Positions 17,123 to 25,701 of a DNA stretch of 64,000 nt are shown here, piece by piece. Position 1 is the first letter of the stretch. Every line of letters begins with the position of its first letter. Both the position numbers and the translations under genes were made by a program. The notes beneath the pieces were generated by a model. The model worked only from the letters and a program-made list of their open reading frames with translations, did not search any database and had not been told where the DNA came from. The DNA lies in contig NZ_LMUV01000011.1 of NCBI RefSeq assembly GCF_009765755.1, positions 785,576-849,575 on the forward strand, in the 5' to 3' direction. The stretch comes from Rhodanobacter sp. L36. GTDB lineage: Bacteria; Pseudomonadota; Gammaproteobacteria; Xanthomonadales; Rhodanobacteraceae.

Positions 17123-17482
17123 ATGAACTTCGTATCTTCGACGCTTAAATGGACCATTGTGATTTTTTTGATGATTTCGCTTTTGTCCGGCTGCGGTCCA
17201 ACCCGCACCGAACAACTCGAACAAAAAATCTCCAGTCTTCAGACGCAATTGGAAAACATGCAAAACAAGCTCGATAACGCTAAAGAAAAAGCCGACGATG
17301 CACAAACAGAACTTGAAGGTCTTCAGGCGGCTGTCGAAGAGGCCGATACCAACGTAAGCCGTTTCAACGAAGACAATTGGCGCAGCGTTGTTCCCGACGT
17401 TGAGGATGCGGAAGACGATGTTCATCAAAAGACAGATGCGTCAAAAGAAGCTGTCGACGAAGTGGTTAACGCACTGGAGTAG
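17123..17482 (+). CDS. Coiled-coil lipoprotein, low-GC
   Basis: A 119-residue lipoprotein: MNFVSSTLKWTIVIFLMISLLSGC with lipobox LSGC at residues 21-24. The mature protein is almost entirely heptad-like and charged (EQLEQKISSLQTQLENMQNK and so on), giving a long coiled coil, with an acidic C-terminus. Start 17123 has AGGGG upstream and sits 4 bases after the previous stop. Codon use is markedly less GC-rich than in most of the window and is shared with the following membrane-protein gene, suggesting the two arrived together. Lpp-like or spacer lipoproteins are one analogy; no specific function is known. Confidence 0.75.
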   Translation: MNFVSSTLKWTIVIFLMISLLSGCGPTRTEQLEQKISSLQTQLENMQNKLDNAKEKADDAQTELEGLQAAVEEADTNVSRFNEDNWRSVVPDVEDAEDDVHQKTDASKEAVDEVVNALE

Positions 17483-17551
17483 AGACAAACTATTCACGCA
17501 ACTCGAAATTTCGATCTGCATAGATGAAAGTGAATCGTAAGGGGATTGGTC

Positions 17552-18565
17552 ATGGCTACAGAGACAATACTTACTACAGCCCGCGCTTCTTTGGAGCGCG
17601 TGCAAAATTTCGAGCCCAAGGAACTAGCAAGGACTTTAGATCTGGGGCGGCAGCTCAACTTTGAAGAAATTGTTGAGCCAGCTGAACGCTTGGTGGCGCT
17701 ATACAAGCGAATTTCGTTAGTGACACTAAATGATTTGGTGGATAGCCAACTTCAACAAATTGGCTCGCAAGCCGATGCGGATTTTAATAGGTTTAAAGAA
17801 ATTCTGAATTTCTCAGCGGACCAGTCAAACGCGTCTGGTGTCAGGGCTACATTAATCAGTCAAATGTTGAAGGCTTATGAAGCCACGTTTCCAGTGCTCT
17901 GGCAGTACATCGCCTATGGAGTGGCAACTGCAACAGACGCATCTGTTATTGAAGGACGTGCGCGTTCTGTCCTTCAAAGCATAGAAGATAAAGCTGAGAA
18001 ATTATCTGAGAGCCTTGCGGACCGAGACAATGAGGCGCAACAAATACTGGTCCACATACAGCAAGTCGCTGCCGAACATGGTGTCTCTCAGCAGGCGCAG
18101 TATTTTAAGGATCGTGCCGATGAACACAGTGCGAGCTCCGATAATTGGCGAACGGCGACGGGTGTGTCCGTAGCTATCACAATTATTTTTGCTGTCTTAT
18201 CAGCTTTCGCTTTCAAGCTTGACTGGATGAAGGCAATAAGCTCTTGGGATGCTGCGGAATTTATCAGTGGAAAAATCCTTGTATTCGTTACATTGGCCGC
18301 CGTCGTCGCGTTATGTGCAAAGAACTTTCTCGCGCATCAGCACAACGCAATATTGAACAGACACCGACAGACGGCTTTGCAAACTTATAAGGTGCTAGTC
18401 GATGCCGGGGCATCTGGCGGCTCCCAGGATATAGTTTTAGCGTATGCGGCGGCTTGCATATTTGGCGCGCAAGAGACCGGATTTGCCAAGGATTCCGGGG
18501 AAGGTGCTGGTAAGTCGGTTTTGGAATTGATGACGAAGTCTGTTGTCAGCGGAACAAAGGCCTAA
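17552..18565 (+). CDS. Hypothetical two-TM membrane protein with N-terminal coiled coil, low-GC
   Basis: A 337-residue protein. Residues 1-200 are helical, charged and coiled-coil-like; two transmembrane helices lie at about 203-222 (VSVAITIIFAVLSAFAF) and 243-263 (ILVFVTLAAVVALCAK), joined by a short loop. The C-terminal 70 residues contain HNAILNRHRQTALQTYKVLV and AAACIFGAQETGF, a pattern I have seen in unannotated two-TM bacterial proteins but cannot name. Start ATG 17552 has AAGGGG seven bases upstream. It follows the coiled-coil lipoprotein by 69 bases and shares its low GC. A structural envelope role or a membrane-effector role are both possible; neither is supported by a named domain. 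Confidence 0.75.
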   Translation: MATETILTTARASLERVQNFEPKELARTLDLGRQLNFEEIVEPAERLVALYKRISLVTLNDLVDSQLQQIGSQADADFNRFKEILNFSADQSNASGVRATLISQMLKAYEATFPVLWQYIAYGVATATDASVIEGRARSVLQSIEDKAEKLSESLADRDNEAQQILVHIQQVAAEHGVSQQAQYFKDRADEHSASSDNWRTATGVSVAITIIFAVLSAFAFKLDWMKAISSWDAAEFISGKILVFVTLAAVVALCAKNFLAHQHNAILNRHRQTALQTYKVLVDAGASGGSQDIVLAYAAACIFGAQETGFAKDSGEGAGKSVLELMTKSVVSGTKA

Positions 18566-18643
18566 CGCCAGAACTCAAGATGATGTGTGAAGTGATATAG
18601 CGCTTTTTGCAAGGCTAGATTGTGTGGTTGAAGAAGGCATAGA

Positions 18644-18672
18644 AAAAGCGCCGTATGGACTACGGCGCTTTT
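18644..18672. terminator. Bidirectional intrinsic terminator
   Basis: Twelve-base perfect arms AAAAGCGCCGTA and TACGGCGCTTTT flank a five-base loop; T-runs are present on both strands. It lies between the membrane-protein gene (plus) and the thiolase gene (minus). A second hairpin (18690-18711, arms AGCTTCGC/GCGAAGCT) follows the thiolase stop. Confidence 0.9.
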
Positions 18673-18717
18673 GTCTTTTATTTGAGCCAAGCTTCGCTGA
18701 ACTGCGAAGCTGAAATA

Positions 18718-19923
18718 TCAAACCGCCTCAAACACTCCCGCCGCCCCCATCCCCGTACCGATACACATCGTCACCATCCCGTACTTCTGCTTGCGACGAC
18801 GCAAGCCGTGCACGAGGGTGGCGATGCGCACCGCGCCGGTGGCACCGAGCGGGTGACCCAGCGCGATGGCGCCGCCGAGCGGGTTGACCTTGCTGGGGTC
18901 GAGCTTGAGGTCGCCCATGACGGCGAGGGCCTGGGCGGCGAAGGCTTCGTTGAGTTCGATCCAGTCGAGCTGATCCTGGCTGATGCCGGTCTGCTTGAGG
19001 GCTTTGGGAATGGCTTCTTTCGGACCGATGCCCATGATTTCCGGCGGCACGCCGGCGACGGAGAAGCCGACGAAGCGGGCCAGCGGTTGCAGGTTGTACT
19101 CCTTGATGGCTTTTTCGCTGGCGAGCAGCACGGCGCCGGCGCCATCAGACATCTGCGAAGAGTTGCCGGCGGTGACGGTGCCGCCGAACTGGCCGTTGCG
19201 GAACACGGTCTTGAGCTTGGCCAGCACTTCCATGGTGGTGCCGGCGCGTGGGCCTTCGTCGGCGCTGATGTGGCGGGCGTCGGTGATGATCTTGCGGCTG
19301 GCGAGGTCGGGGTAGTGGTCGTCCAGCGCGAACGGGCTGATCTCGTCGTTGAATTCGCCGGCGGCCTGGGCGGCGAGGGCGCGGCGATGGCTTTCGACGG
19401 AGAAGGCGTCCTGCTGTTCGCGGCTGACTTTCCATTTCTTGGCGACGTTTTCGGCGGTGATGCCCATGCCGTAGGCGATGCCGATGTTCTCGTCGTTGAA
19501 GATGGCCGGGTTCATGGCGATCTTGTGGCCCATCATCGGCACCATGCTCATGCTCTCGGTGCCGCCGGCGAGCATCAGATCGTCTTCGCCGAGGCGGATG
19601 CGATCGGCGGCCATGGCCACGGCCTGCAGGCCGGACGAGCAGAAACGGTTGATGGTGACGCCGGGCACGGTGTCCGGCAGGCCGGCGAGCAGCACGCCGA
19701 TGCGTGCCACGTTCATGCCTTGCTCGGCCTCGGGCATGGCGCAGCCGATGATGGCGTCGCCGATGCGATGCGGATCGATGCCCGGCGCCTGCGCCATCAC
19801 GGCGCGGATGACGTGGGCGAGCATGTCGTCCGGACGGGTGTTGCGGAATACGCCGCGCGGCGCCTTGCCGACCGGGGTGCGGGTGGCGGCGACGATGTAG
19901 GCGTCTTGGATTTGCTTGCTCAT
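18718..19923 (-). CDS. fadA: Acetyl-CoA C-acyltransferase (3-ketoacyl-CoA thiolase)
   Basis: A 401-residue thiolase catalysing the last step of fatty-acid beta-oxidation, release of acetyl-CoA from 3-ketoacyl-CoA. All catalytic residues are visible: nucleophile Cys in NRFCSSGLQ (about 92), His in GGAIALGHPLGATG (about 356) and second Cys in MCIGTGMGAAG (about 387). Length and the N-terminus (IVAATRTPVGK) fit the degradative class. It is the last gene of a minus-strand operon following the bifunctional FadN-type gene 60 bases upstream, and ends before a bidirectional terminator. Confidence 0.96.
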   Translation of the reverse strand: MSKQIQDAYIVAATRTPVGKAPRGVFRNTRPDDMLAHVIRAVMAQAPGIDPHRIGDAIIGCAMPEAEQGMNVARIGVLLAGLPDTVPGVTINRFCSSGLQAVAMAADRIRLGEDDLMLAGGTESMSMVPMMGHKIAMNPAIFNDENIGIAYGMGITAENVAKKWKVSREQQDAFSVESHRRALAAQAAGEFNDEISPFALDDHYPDLASRKIITDARHISADEGPRAGTTMEVLAKLKTVFRNGQFGGTVTAGNSSQMSDGAGAVLLASEKAIKEYNLQPLARFVGFSVAGVPPEIMGIGPKEAIPKALKQTGISQDQLDWIELNEAFAAQALAVMGDLKLDPSKVNPLGGAIALGHPLGATGAVRIATLVHGLRRRKQKYGMVTMCIGTGMGAAGVFEAV

Positions 19924-19983
19924 GATGTTTGATCCTTTGGAAATGACGAGAGAGGGAGATGGACGTTCAGCCTTCCGTTTCCG

Positions 19984-22371
19984 TCAGTTCCTCAGCGGCT
20001 TGCCGGTGGTCATGGTGTGGGCGATGCGGGCCTGGGTTTTCTCGGTCTGCGCCAGTTCCACGAAGTGCTTGCGCTCAAGCGCGAGCAGCCATTCCTCGTC
20101 GACCTGCGAACCGCGCTCGATCACGCCGCCGCACAGGGTGTCGGCGATGCGCGTGGCGATGTCCACGTCGTGCTCGGAGGCGAAATAGCCGGCCTGCAGG
20201 TTGGCCAGCGAGGCCTTGAACGTGGCCGTGCCGACATCGCCGGCCACGGTGATGGCGTTGGCGGGCAGAGGCGGGCGGTAGCCGCTTTCGGCCAGCGCGT
20301 TGGCCACCTGCTTGGCGACGTAGAGCAGCTCGTAGGCATTGAACACGACCACGTCGCTGTCGCGCATCAGGCCGAGCTGCTTGGCTTCCATCGCGCTGGC
20401 GGAGACTTTGGCCATCGCCACGGTCTCGAACACTTTCTTCAATTCCTCGAACGGATCGGCCGGGTTGGCCTTGAACGCGCGGATGGCCAGCTCGTGCAGA
20501 CCGCCGCCGGCCGGCAGCAGGCCGACACCGGCTTCGACCAGACCGATGTAGCTTTCCAGCGCCGCGACGGTACGCGCCGAATGCATCTGGAATTCGCAGC
20601 CGCCGCCCAGCGCCAGCCCGCGCACGGCGGACACCACCGGCACCAGAGAGTGCTTGATGGTCATGCTGGTGCGCTGGAAGTTCTCGACCATCTTCTCGAA
20701 CTGGTCGATCTTGCCGGCCTGCAGCAGACCCAACGCGCCCTTGAGATCGGCGCCGGCGGAGAATGGTTCGCCGGTTTGCCAGATCACCACGGCCTTCAAC
20801 TTCTGCTCGGCGATGCGGATGGCTTCCTGCACGCCATCGAGCACGAAGTCGTTGACGGTGTGCATCTTGGTCTTGAAGGAGATGATGCCGATGCCGTCGT
20901 CGCCCAGCGTCCACAGACGCACGCCGTCGTTTTCCCAGACCGTGCTGCCCTGATCGAAGGTTTCGCCTAGGATCGGATCGGGGAACAACTGGCGCTTGTA
21001 GACCGGATGCTGCGAACGCGGCTTGTCGGCCTTGGCGCTGGCCGAGTAGGAGCCGTTTTTGGAATGCACGCCTTCACGACCGTCGGTAACCCACGCCGGC
21101 AGCGGCGCCTTGCTCATGGCCTTGCCGGCGGCGATGTCTTCATTGATCCAGCCGGCCACCTGCTGCCAGCCGGCAGCCTGCCAGGTTTCGAACGGACCGA
21201 GCTTCCAGCCGTAACCCCAGCGTATGGCGAAATCCACATCGCGCGCGGTGTCGGCGATGTCGGCGAGGTGATAGGCGGTGTAGTGGAACAGGTCGCGGAA
21301 GGTCGCCCACAGGAACTGCGCCTGCGGATCGCTGGAGGCGCGCAGCTTGCCGAACTTTTCCGAGGGATTCTTGATGGCGAGGATGGCGGCGACGTCGTCG
21401 GACGGTTTCTGCTCGGACGGGCGGTAATCCTTCGCGGCGACGTCGAGCACGACGATGTCCTTGCCGGCCTTCTTGTAGAAACCGGCGCCGGTCTTCTGGC
21501 CAAGCGCGCCCTGATCGATCAGCCCCTGCAGCCACGCGGGCGCCTTGAAGTAGTCGTGCCAGGGATCATCGGCCAGCGTATCGGCCATGGTCTTGATGAC
21601 GTGCGCCATGGTGTCGAGGCCGACCACGTCGGCGGTGCGGTAGGTGGCGCTCTTCGGGCGACCGACGGCGGGGCCGGTGAGCGCGTCGACCGTATCGAAG
21701 CCGAGCTTGAACTGCTCGGTGTGATGCATGGTGGCCAGCATGGAGAACACGCCGATGCGGTTGCCGATGAAATTGGGTGTGTCCTTGGCGATCACCACGC
21801 CCTTGCCGACGGTGGTGACCAGGAACGCTTCGAGCCCGGCGATGACGTTGGGGTCGGTGAGCCTGGTCGGGATCAGTTCGACCAGATGCATGTAGCGCGG
21901 CGGGTTGAAGAAGTGCACGCCGCTGAAGCGATGGCGCATGTCCTCGGGCAGGGCTTCGGCCAGCTTGTTGATCGACAGGCCCGAGGTGTTGGAGGCGATG
22001 ATCGCGGTCTTGGACAGGTGCGGGGCGATCTTGGTGTACAGGTCGAGCTTCCAGTCCATGCGTTCGGCGATCGCCTCGATCACCAGGTCGACGTCCTTGA
22101 GGTGCGACATGTCCTCGTCGTAGTTGGCCGGAATGATGGCGGCCGCGAGGTTCTTGTCCGCCAGCGGGGCAGGCGAGAGCTTGGCAAGGTTGGCGATGGC
22201 CTTGATCGCGATGCCGCTCTTCGGGCCTTCCTTCGCGGCGAGATCGAACAGCACGGTCTGTACGCCCGCATTGGTCAGGTGCGCAGCGATCTGCGCTCCC
22301 ATAACGCCAGCGCCCAGTACGGCGGCCTTGCGAATACGCAATGTGGATTGGTTGGATGGTGCAGCGGTCAT
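19984..22371 (-). CDS. fadN: 3-hydroxyacyl-CoA dehydrogenase / enoyl-CoA hydratase, FadN type
   Basis: A 795-residue bifunctional beta-oxidation enzyme. Domain order is dehydrogenase first (NAD-binding GAGVMGAQIAAHL at about 18-30, helical C-terminal domain to about 400) and enoyl-CoA hydratase second (about 480-700, with the oxyanion-hole region SAGADLKG and the ALGGGCEF loop). This is the reverse of E. coli FadB and matches FadN-type proteins. It hydrates trans-2-enoyl-CoA and oxidises the L-3-hydroxyacyl-CoA formed. The start at 22371 has GGAG six bases upstream; the ATG at 22377 would sit against the ribosome site. It lies between the TetR regulator and the thiolase gene with short gaps, one operon. 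Confidence 0.94.
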   Translation of the reverse strand: MTAAPSNQSTLRIRKAAVLGAGVMGAQIAAHLTNAGVQTVLFDLAAKEGPKSGIAIKAIANLAKLSPAPLADKNLAAAIIPANYDEDMSHLKDVDLVIEAIAERMDWKLDLYTKIAPHLSKTAIIASNTSGLSINKLAEALPEDMRHRFSGVHFFNPPRYMHLVELIPTRLTDPNVIAGLEAFLVTTVGKGVVIAKDTPNFIGNRIGVFSMLATMHHTEQFKLGFDTVDALTGPAVGRPKSATYRTADVVGLDTMAHVIKTMADTLADDPWHDYFKAPAWLQGLIDQGALGQKTGAGFYKKAGKDIVVLDVAAKDYRPSEQKPSDDVAAILAIKNPSEKFGKLRASSDPQAQFLWATFRDLFHYTAYHLADIADTARDVDFAIRWGYGWKLGPFETWQAAGWQQVAGWINEDIAAGKAMSKAPLPAWVTDGREGVHSKNGSYSASAKADKPRSQHPVYKRQLFPDPILGETFDQGSTVWENDGVRLWTLGDDGIGIISFKTKMHTVNDFVLDGVQEAIRIAEQKLKAVVIWQTGEPFSAGADLKGALGLLQAGKIDQFEKMVENFQRTSMTIKHSLVPVVSAVRGLALGGGCEFQMHSARTVAALESYIGLVEAGVGLLPAGGGLHELAIRAFKANPADPFEELKKVFETVAMAKVSASAMEAKQLGLMRDSDVVVFNAYELLYVAKQVANALAESGYRPPLPANAITVAGDVGTATFKASLANLQAGYFASEHDVDIATRIADTLCGGVIERGSQVDEEWLLALERKHFVELAQTEKTQARIAHTMTTGKPLRN

Positions 22372-22434
22372 TGGCATCTCCGATGGAACGAATGCGAAAG
22401 AAACAACACGGCCTGGATGGCCGATAACAGGGAA

Positions 22435-23061
22435 TCAGGGATGGCTCAGGCCGGCGACGGCAAAGCCGATGAGGTGCTGCGCGGTCTGTTCGCGATGGGT
22501 GTGCTCGCTGACGTCGCTCTTGCGCTGGATCATGCCGAAGCCGGACATCGCGTGGGTCAGCGCACCGGTGACCAGATCGATGCGCCAGTAGAGTTCGGGC
22601 TTGCTCAGTTGCGGCAGCAAACGCGCGAATTCAGTGGTGAACTGGCGCATCACATGTCCGTAGTTCTCGGACAGGAACTGACGCAGGGTGTCGTCATGCT
22701 CCGCGAATGCGCGCGCCAGCACGCGCATGAAAAGCGCGCCGCTATCGTCATGCGAAAGGTCCAGGGCAGGGCGGATGTAGGCGGCCAGCACGTCTTCGAG
22801 CGTGGTGTTTTCCACGCCGGCGATCTTTGCCAGCGCGGTCAAACGGCGCGCATTCAAGGCATCGAGACGGCGACGGAATACCTGCTCGACCAGCTTTTCC
22901 TTGGAACCGAAGTGGTAGTTCACGGCGGCGAGGTTCACGCCGGCGCTGGAAGTGAGTTGCCTCAGCGATGCACCATCGAAACCGCGCTGGGCGAACAGGA
23001 CTTCGGCGGCGGCGAGAATGCGTTCCTTGGTCGAGCCGGAGGTATTCACGGGCGGTGTCAT
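22435..23061 (-). CDS. TetR-family regulator of fatty-acid degradation, PsrA-like
   Basis: A 208-residue TetR regulator. The N-terminal HTH is clear: TKERILAAAEVLFAQRGFDG, then ASLRQLTSSAGVNLAAVNYHFGSKEKLVEQVF (quoted in part). The remainder is a helical ligand-binding domain. It is the first gene of the operon, 63 bases ahead of the FadN-type gene. Its promoter carries a 16-base perfect palindrome containing CAAAC-N4-GTTTG, the known recognition pattern of PsrA, the long-chain acyl-sensing regulator of pseudomonads. I therefore infer a repressor of beta-oxidation relieved by fatty acid or acyl-CoA and autoregulated. Orthology to PsrA is an inference from operator, length and context. Confidence 0.85.
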   Translation of the reverse strand: MTPPVNTSGSTKERILAAAEVLFAQRGFDGASLRQLTSSAGVNLAAVNYHFGSKEKLVEQVFRRRLDALNARRLTALAKIAGVENTTLEDVLAAYIRPALDLSHDDSGALFMRVLARAFAEHDDTLRQFLSENYGHVMRQFTTEFARLLPQLSKPELYWRIDLVTGALTHAMSGFGMIQRKSDVSEHTHREQTAQHLIGFAVAGLSHP

Positions 23062-23083
23062 CCATCAACGGCCATCGGCCAGT

Positions 23084-23099
23084 TCAAACGATCGTTTGA
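23084..23099. promoter_or_regulatory. PsrA-like operator
   Basis: TCAAACGATCGTTTGA, a perfect 16-base palindrome that includes CAAAC-N4-GTTTG. It touches the last base of the predicted -10 box and covers the likely transcription start of the TetR-fadN-fadA operon. Confidence 0.8.
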
Positions 23100-23128
23100 G
23101 CATACGCGGACAACTTGATGGACGTCAA
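23099..23128 (-). promoter_or_regulatory. Promoter of the TetR-fadN-fadA operon
   Basis: On the minus strand TTGACG (23128-23123), an 18-base spacer, then TATGCT (23104-23099). Start of transcription is expected near 23092, about 30 bases before the TetR ATG and inside the operator. Confidence 0.6.
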
Positions 23129-23283
23129 ACAATGGCGTGTTGCAAACAAAGTCCGACTTGCGTATGAGCTAGAATCTGTCAAACTTTCGTGAGCTAAAGC
23201 CTCAATCCTTGTCAAGTTTAGCTCTCTGCCGGCTCGGGGCCGGCACGACCCTTTCCCTCATTCGTTTGCCGGAGCAGATCCGT

Positions 23284-23709
23284 ATGGCGCTGGAGCGCAC
23301 TCTTTCCATCATTAAGCCCGATGCCGTCGCCAAGAACGTCATCGGTGAAATTTATGCCCGTTTCGAGAAGGCCGGGCTCAAGGTCGTCGCTGCGCGCATG
23401 AAGCAGTTGTCGCGCAAGGAAGCCGAGGGCTTCTATGCTGTGCATCGCGAGCGTCCGTTCTTCAATGCGCTGGTTGAGTTCATGATTTCCGGCCCGGTAA
23501 TGATCCAGGCACTGGAAGGCGAAAATGCCGTGCTCAAGCATCGCGATCTGATGGGCGCGACCAACCCGAAGGAAGCTGCACCGGGCACGATCCGCGCCGA
23601 CTTCGCCGACTCCATCGATGCGAATGCCGTGCATGGCTCCGATGCGGCCGATACTGCCAAGGTGGAGATTGCTTATTTCTTCGCCGCAACGGATGTGCTT
23701 TCTAAATAA
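23284..23709 (+). CDS. ndk: Nucleoside diphosphate kinase
   Basis: A 141-residue enzyme that equilibrates (d)NTP pools through a phosphohistidine. Catalytic His 117 is in NAVHGSDA; the N-terminus [18 protein letters not shown] is the usual one. The open frame runs 25 codons further upstream, but ATG 23284 matches family length. It opens the ndk-rlmN-pilF-rodZ-like run common in gammaproteobacteria. It is divergent from the TetR operon. Confidence 0.97.
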   Translation: MALERTLSIIKPDAVAKNVIGEIYARFEKAGLKVVAARMKQLSRKEAEGFYAVHRERPFFNALVEFMISGPVMIQALEGENAVLKHRDLMGATNPKEAAPGTIRADFADSIDANAVHGSDAADTAKVEIAYFFAATDVLSK

Positions 23710-23777
23710 CTTGTGCGTTCGCTCTTGAACGCGAGGATCAGGAAGCGGCCATCCATAGCCGCGCTCTTCACAAAACC

Positions 23778-24923
23778 ATGAATCAGGCAGCTTTCACTTC
23801 ATCCGACCAGACGACTTCCAAAGTCAACCTGCTCGACTTCGATCGCCAGGGCCTGCGTGATTTCTTCACGCAGATCGGCGAGAAGCCATATCGCGCCGAG
23901 CAGGTGATGAAGTGGATTTACCACGACCTGCAAGACGACTTCGAGAACATGACCGATGTGGGTAAGGCGTTGCGCGCCAAGCTCAATGAGGTCTGCTACA
24001 TCGGCGCGCCCAAGACGGTGCTGGACAAGGCCGCCAATGACGGCACGCACAAGTGGCTGCTGGGCATGGATCAGGGTAACGCGGTCGAGACCGTGTATAT
24101 CCCGGAGCCAACCCGCGGCACCTTGTGTGTTTCGTCGCAGATCGGTTGTGCGCTCAATTGCCAGTTTTGCTCGACGGGTGCGCAAGGCTTCAATCGCAAT
24201 CTTTCCACGGCCGAGATCATCGGCCAGGTGTGGGTTGCGGCGAAATACCTGGGCAATGTCACGCATCAGAATCGCCGCATCACCAATGTGGTGATGATGG
24301 GCATGGGCGAGCCTTTGGCCAATTTCGAGAACGTGGTGCGCGCGATGAAGCTGATGCGCGACGATCTCGGGTTCGGCCTTGCAGCCAAGCGGGTCACGTT
24401 GTCCACAGCCGGCATGGTGCCGTTGATCGACCAGTTGTCGGACACCATCGACGTATCGCTTGCCGTGTCGCTGCATGCGGCCAACGACGACCTGCGCACC
24501 GAACTGGTACCGCTCAACAAGCGCTATCCGATTGCAGAGCTGATCGCCGCCTGCCAGCGCTGGGTTGCACGCAAACCTCGCACCTCGATCACGTTCGAAT
24601 ACACCTTGATGAAGGGCGTGAACGATCAGCCCGAACATGCGCGCCAGTTGATCAAACTGATGCGCAAACTGCCGACCTGCAAGGTCAATCTGATTCCTTT
24701 CAATCCGTTTCCCGGTACGCGCTTCGAGCGTTCCGGTGCAGATGCCATCCGTGATTTCCAGACCCAGCTGCTGAGTGCAGGCGTATTGACCATGTTGCGT
24801 CGCACGCGCGGCGACGACATCGATGCTGCCTGCGGCCAATTGGCCGGGCAGGTAACCGACCGTACCCGTCGCAGTGCGGATCTGCGCAAGCGGCAGGACG
24901 AAGGGGTGCAGCATGCGGTTTGA
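23778..24923 (+). CDS. rlmN: Dual-specificity 23S rRNA/tRNA (adenine-C2) methyltransferase
   Basis: A 381-residue radical SAM enzyme. The iron-sulfur cluster Cys are C124, C128 and C131 in [10 protein letters not shown]; the GMGEP SAM-binding motif follows; a conserved Cys near 355 (DAACGQ) is the methyl-accepting/resolving residue. It methylates A2503 of 23S rRNA and A37 of some tRNAs. Its last 11 bases overlap the pilF start, so they are translationally coupled. Confidence 0.97.
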   Translation: MNQAAFTSSDQTTSKVNLLDFDRQGLRDFFTQIGEKPYRAEQVMKWIYHDLQDDFENMTDVGKALRAKLNEVCYIGAPKTVLDKAANDGTHKWLLGMDQGNAVETVYIPEPTRGTLCVSSQIGCALNCQFCSTGAQGFNRNLSTAEIIGQVWVAAKYLGNVTHQNRRITNVVMMGMGEPLANFENVVRAMKLMRDDLGFGLAAKRVTLSTAGMVPLIDQLSDTIDVSLAVSLHAANDDLRTELVPLNKRYPIAELIAACQRWVARKPRTSITFEYTLMKGVNDQPEHARQLIKLMRKLPTCKVNLIPFNPFPGTRFERSGADAIRDFQTQLLSAGVLTMLRRTRGDDIDAACGQLAGQVTDRTRRSADLRKRQDEGVQHAV

Positions 24924-25701
24924 TCGAACACTGGTATTCGCGCTATTGCTGTCGCTGGCTGGCTGCGTGAGCACCCAGATCGACAGCAACTCGTTGGGCA
25001 AGGACATGCCCAAGACCAGCAGCGCAGAGCAGGCACAGGATGCGGCGCGCGTGCATACCGAACTCGGTCAGCGCTACATGGCCAACGGCGATCTGCAAAC
25101 CGCCTTAGAAAAACTGACGCTGGCGTTGAAGTTCGATCCCAACTACGCGCCTGCACATACGGTGATTGCCGTGCTTTACGAGCGCATCCATCAGCTGCCC
25201 GAAGCGGAATTGCATTATCGCAAGGCCGTGGAACTGGAATCGAACAAGGGGCCTGCCGAGAACAATCTTGGTCAGTTCCTTTGCGGGGTAGGCAATTACC
25301 CCGAAGCGTACGCGTATTTCCAGAAAGCGGTAGCGGATCCCTTCAACCAGTCCGCCGACATGGCTCTCACCAACGAGGGCATCTGCAAATCGCGCGCAAA
25401 CGACCCTCATGGAGCCGAAGCCAGTTTCCGTGATGCCATCGCGCGAAATCCGAATAATGCGGAGGCACTCTTTCAGCTTGCCAATACCCTCTACTTGCAT
25501 AACGATGCGTTTCGTGCCCGAGCCTTCATTCAGCGTCTCGACGCACTGAACCAGCCCAGCGCAGCGGGCCTGAAACTTGGTTACGACATCGAATCCCGAT
25601 TGGGCAACTCGGAAGGGGCCCAGATCTACAGCAATCGGTTGCGCACGCAGTTCCCGGAGTCGGAACAGGCGCACGCCTTGAACAGCACTGCCAGCCCATG
25701 A
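24913..25701 (+). CDS. pilF: Type IV pilus biogenesis/stability lipoprotein (PilF/PilW), TPR protein
   Basis: A 262-residue outer-membrane lipoprotein (lipobox LAGC, Cys 18) with tetratricopeptide repeats from about residue 50 to 250, for example AAR-type helices in [20 protein letters not shown] and [20 protein letters not shown]. PilF pilots the PilQ secretin into the outer membrane during type IV pilus assembly. ATG 24913 is preceded by AAGGGG and overlaps the end of rlmN; the stop overlaps the next start (ATGA). The same order rlmN-pilF-rodZ-like occurs in pseudomonads and xanthomonads. Confidence 0.93.
   Translation: MRFDRTLVFALLLSLAGCVSTQIDSNSLGKDMPKTSSAEQAQDAARVHTELGQRYMANGDLQTALEKLTLALKFDPNYAPAHTVIAVLYERIHQLPEAELHYRKAVELESNKGPAENNLGQFLCGVGNYPEAYAYFQKAVADPFNQSADMALTNEGICKSRANDPHGAEASFRDAIARNPNNAEALFQLANTLYLHNDAFRARAFIQRLDALNQPSAAGLKLGYDIESRLGNSEGAQIYSNRLRTQFPESEQAHALNSTASP

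Noticed and set aside
18655-19932. Long open frame on the plus strand opposite the thiolase gene (425 codons)
   Set aside because: It is the antisense shadow of a high-GC gene; its translation is a low-complexity Gly/Ala/His-rich product with no family signature, while the minus-strand thiolase has all catalytic residues.
21007-23118. 703-codon open frame on the plus strand opposite the FadN-type and TetR genes
   Set aside because: Shadow of two real genes; it spans their boundary and has antisense composition.
23101-23283. A consensus promoter for ndk
   Set aside because: TAGAAT at 23170 lacks a -35 at acceptable spacing, so I did not annotate one.
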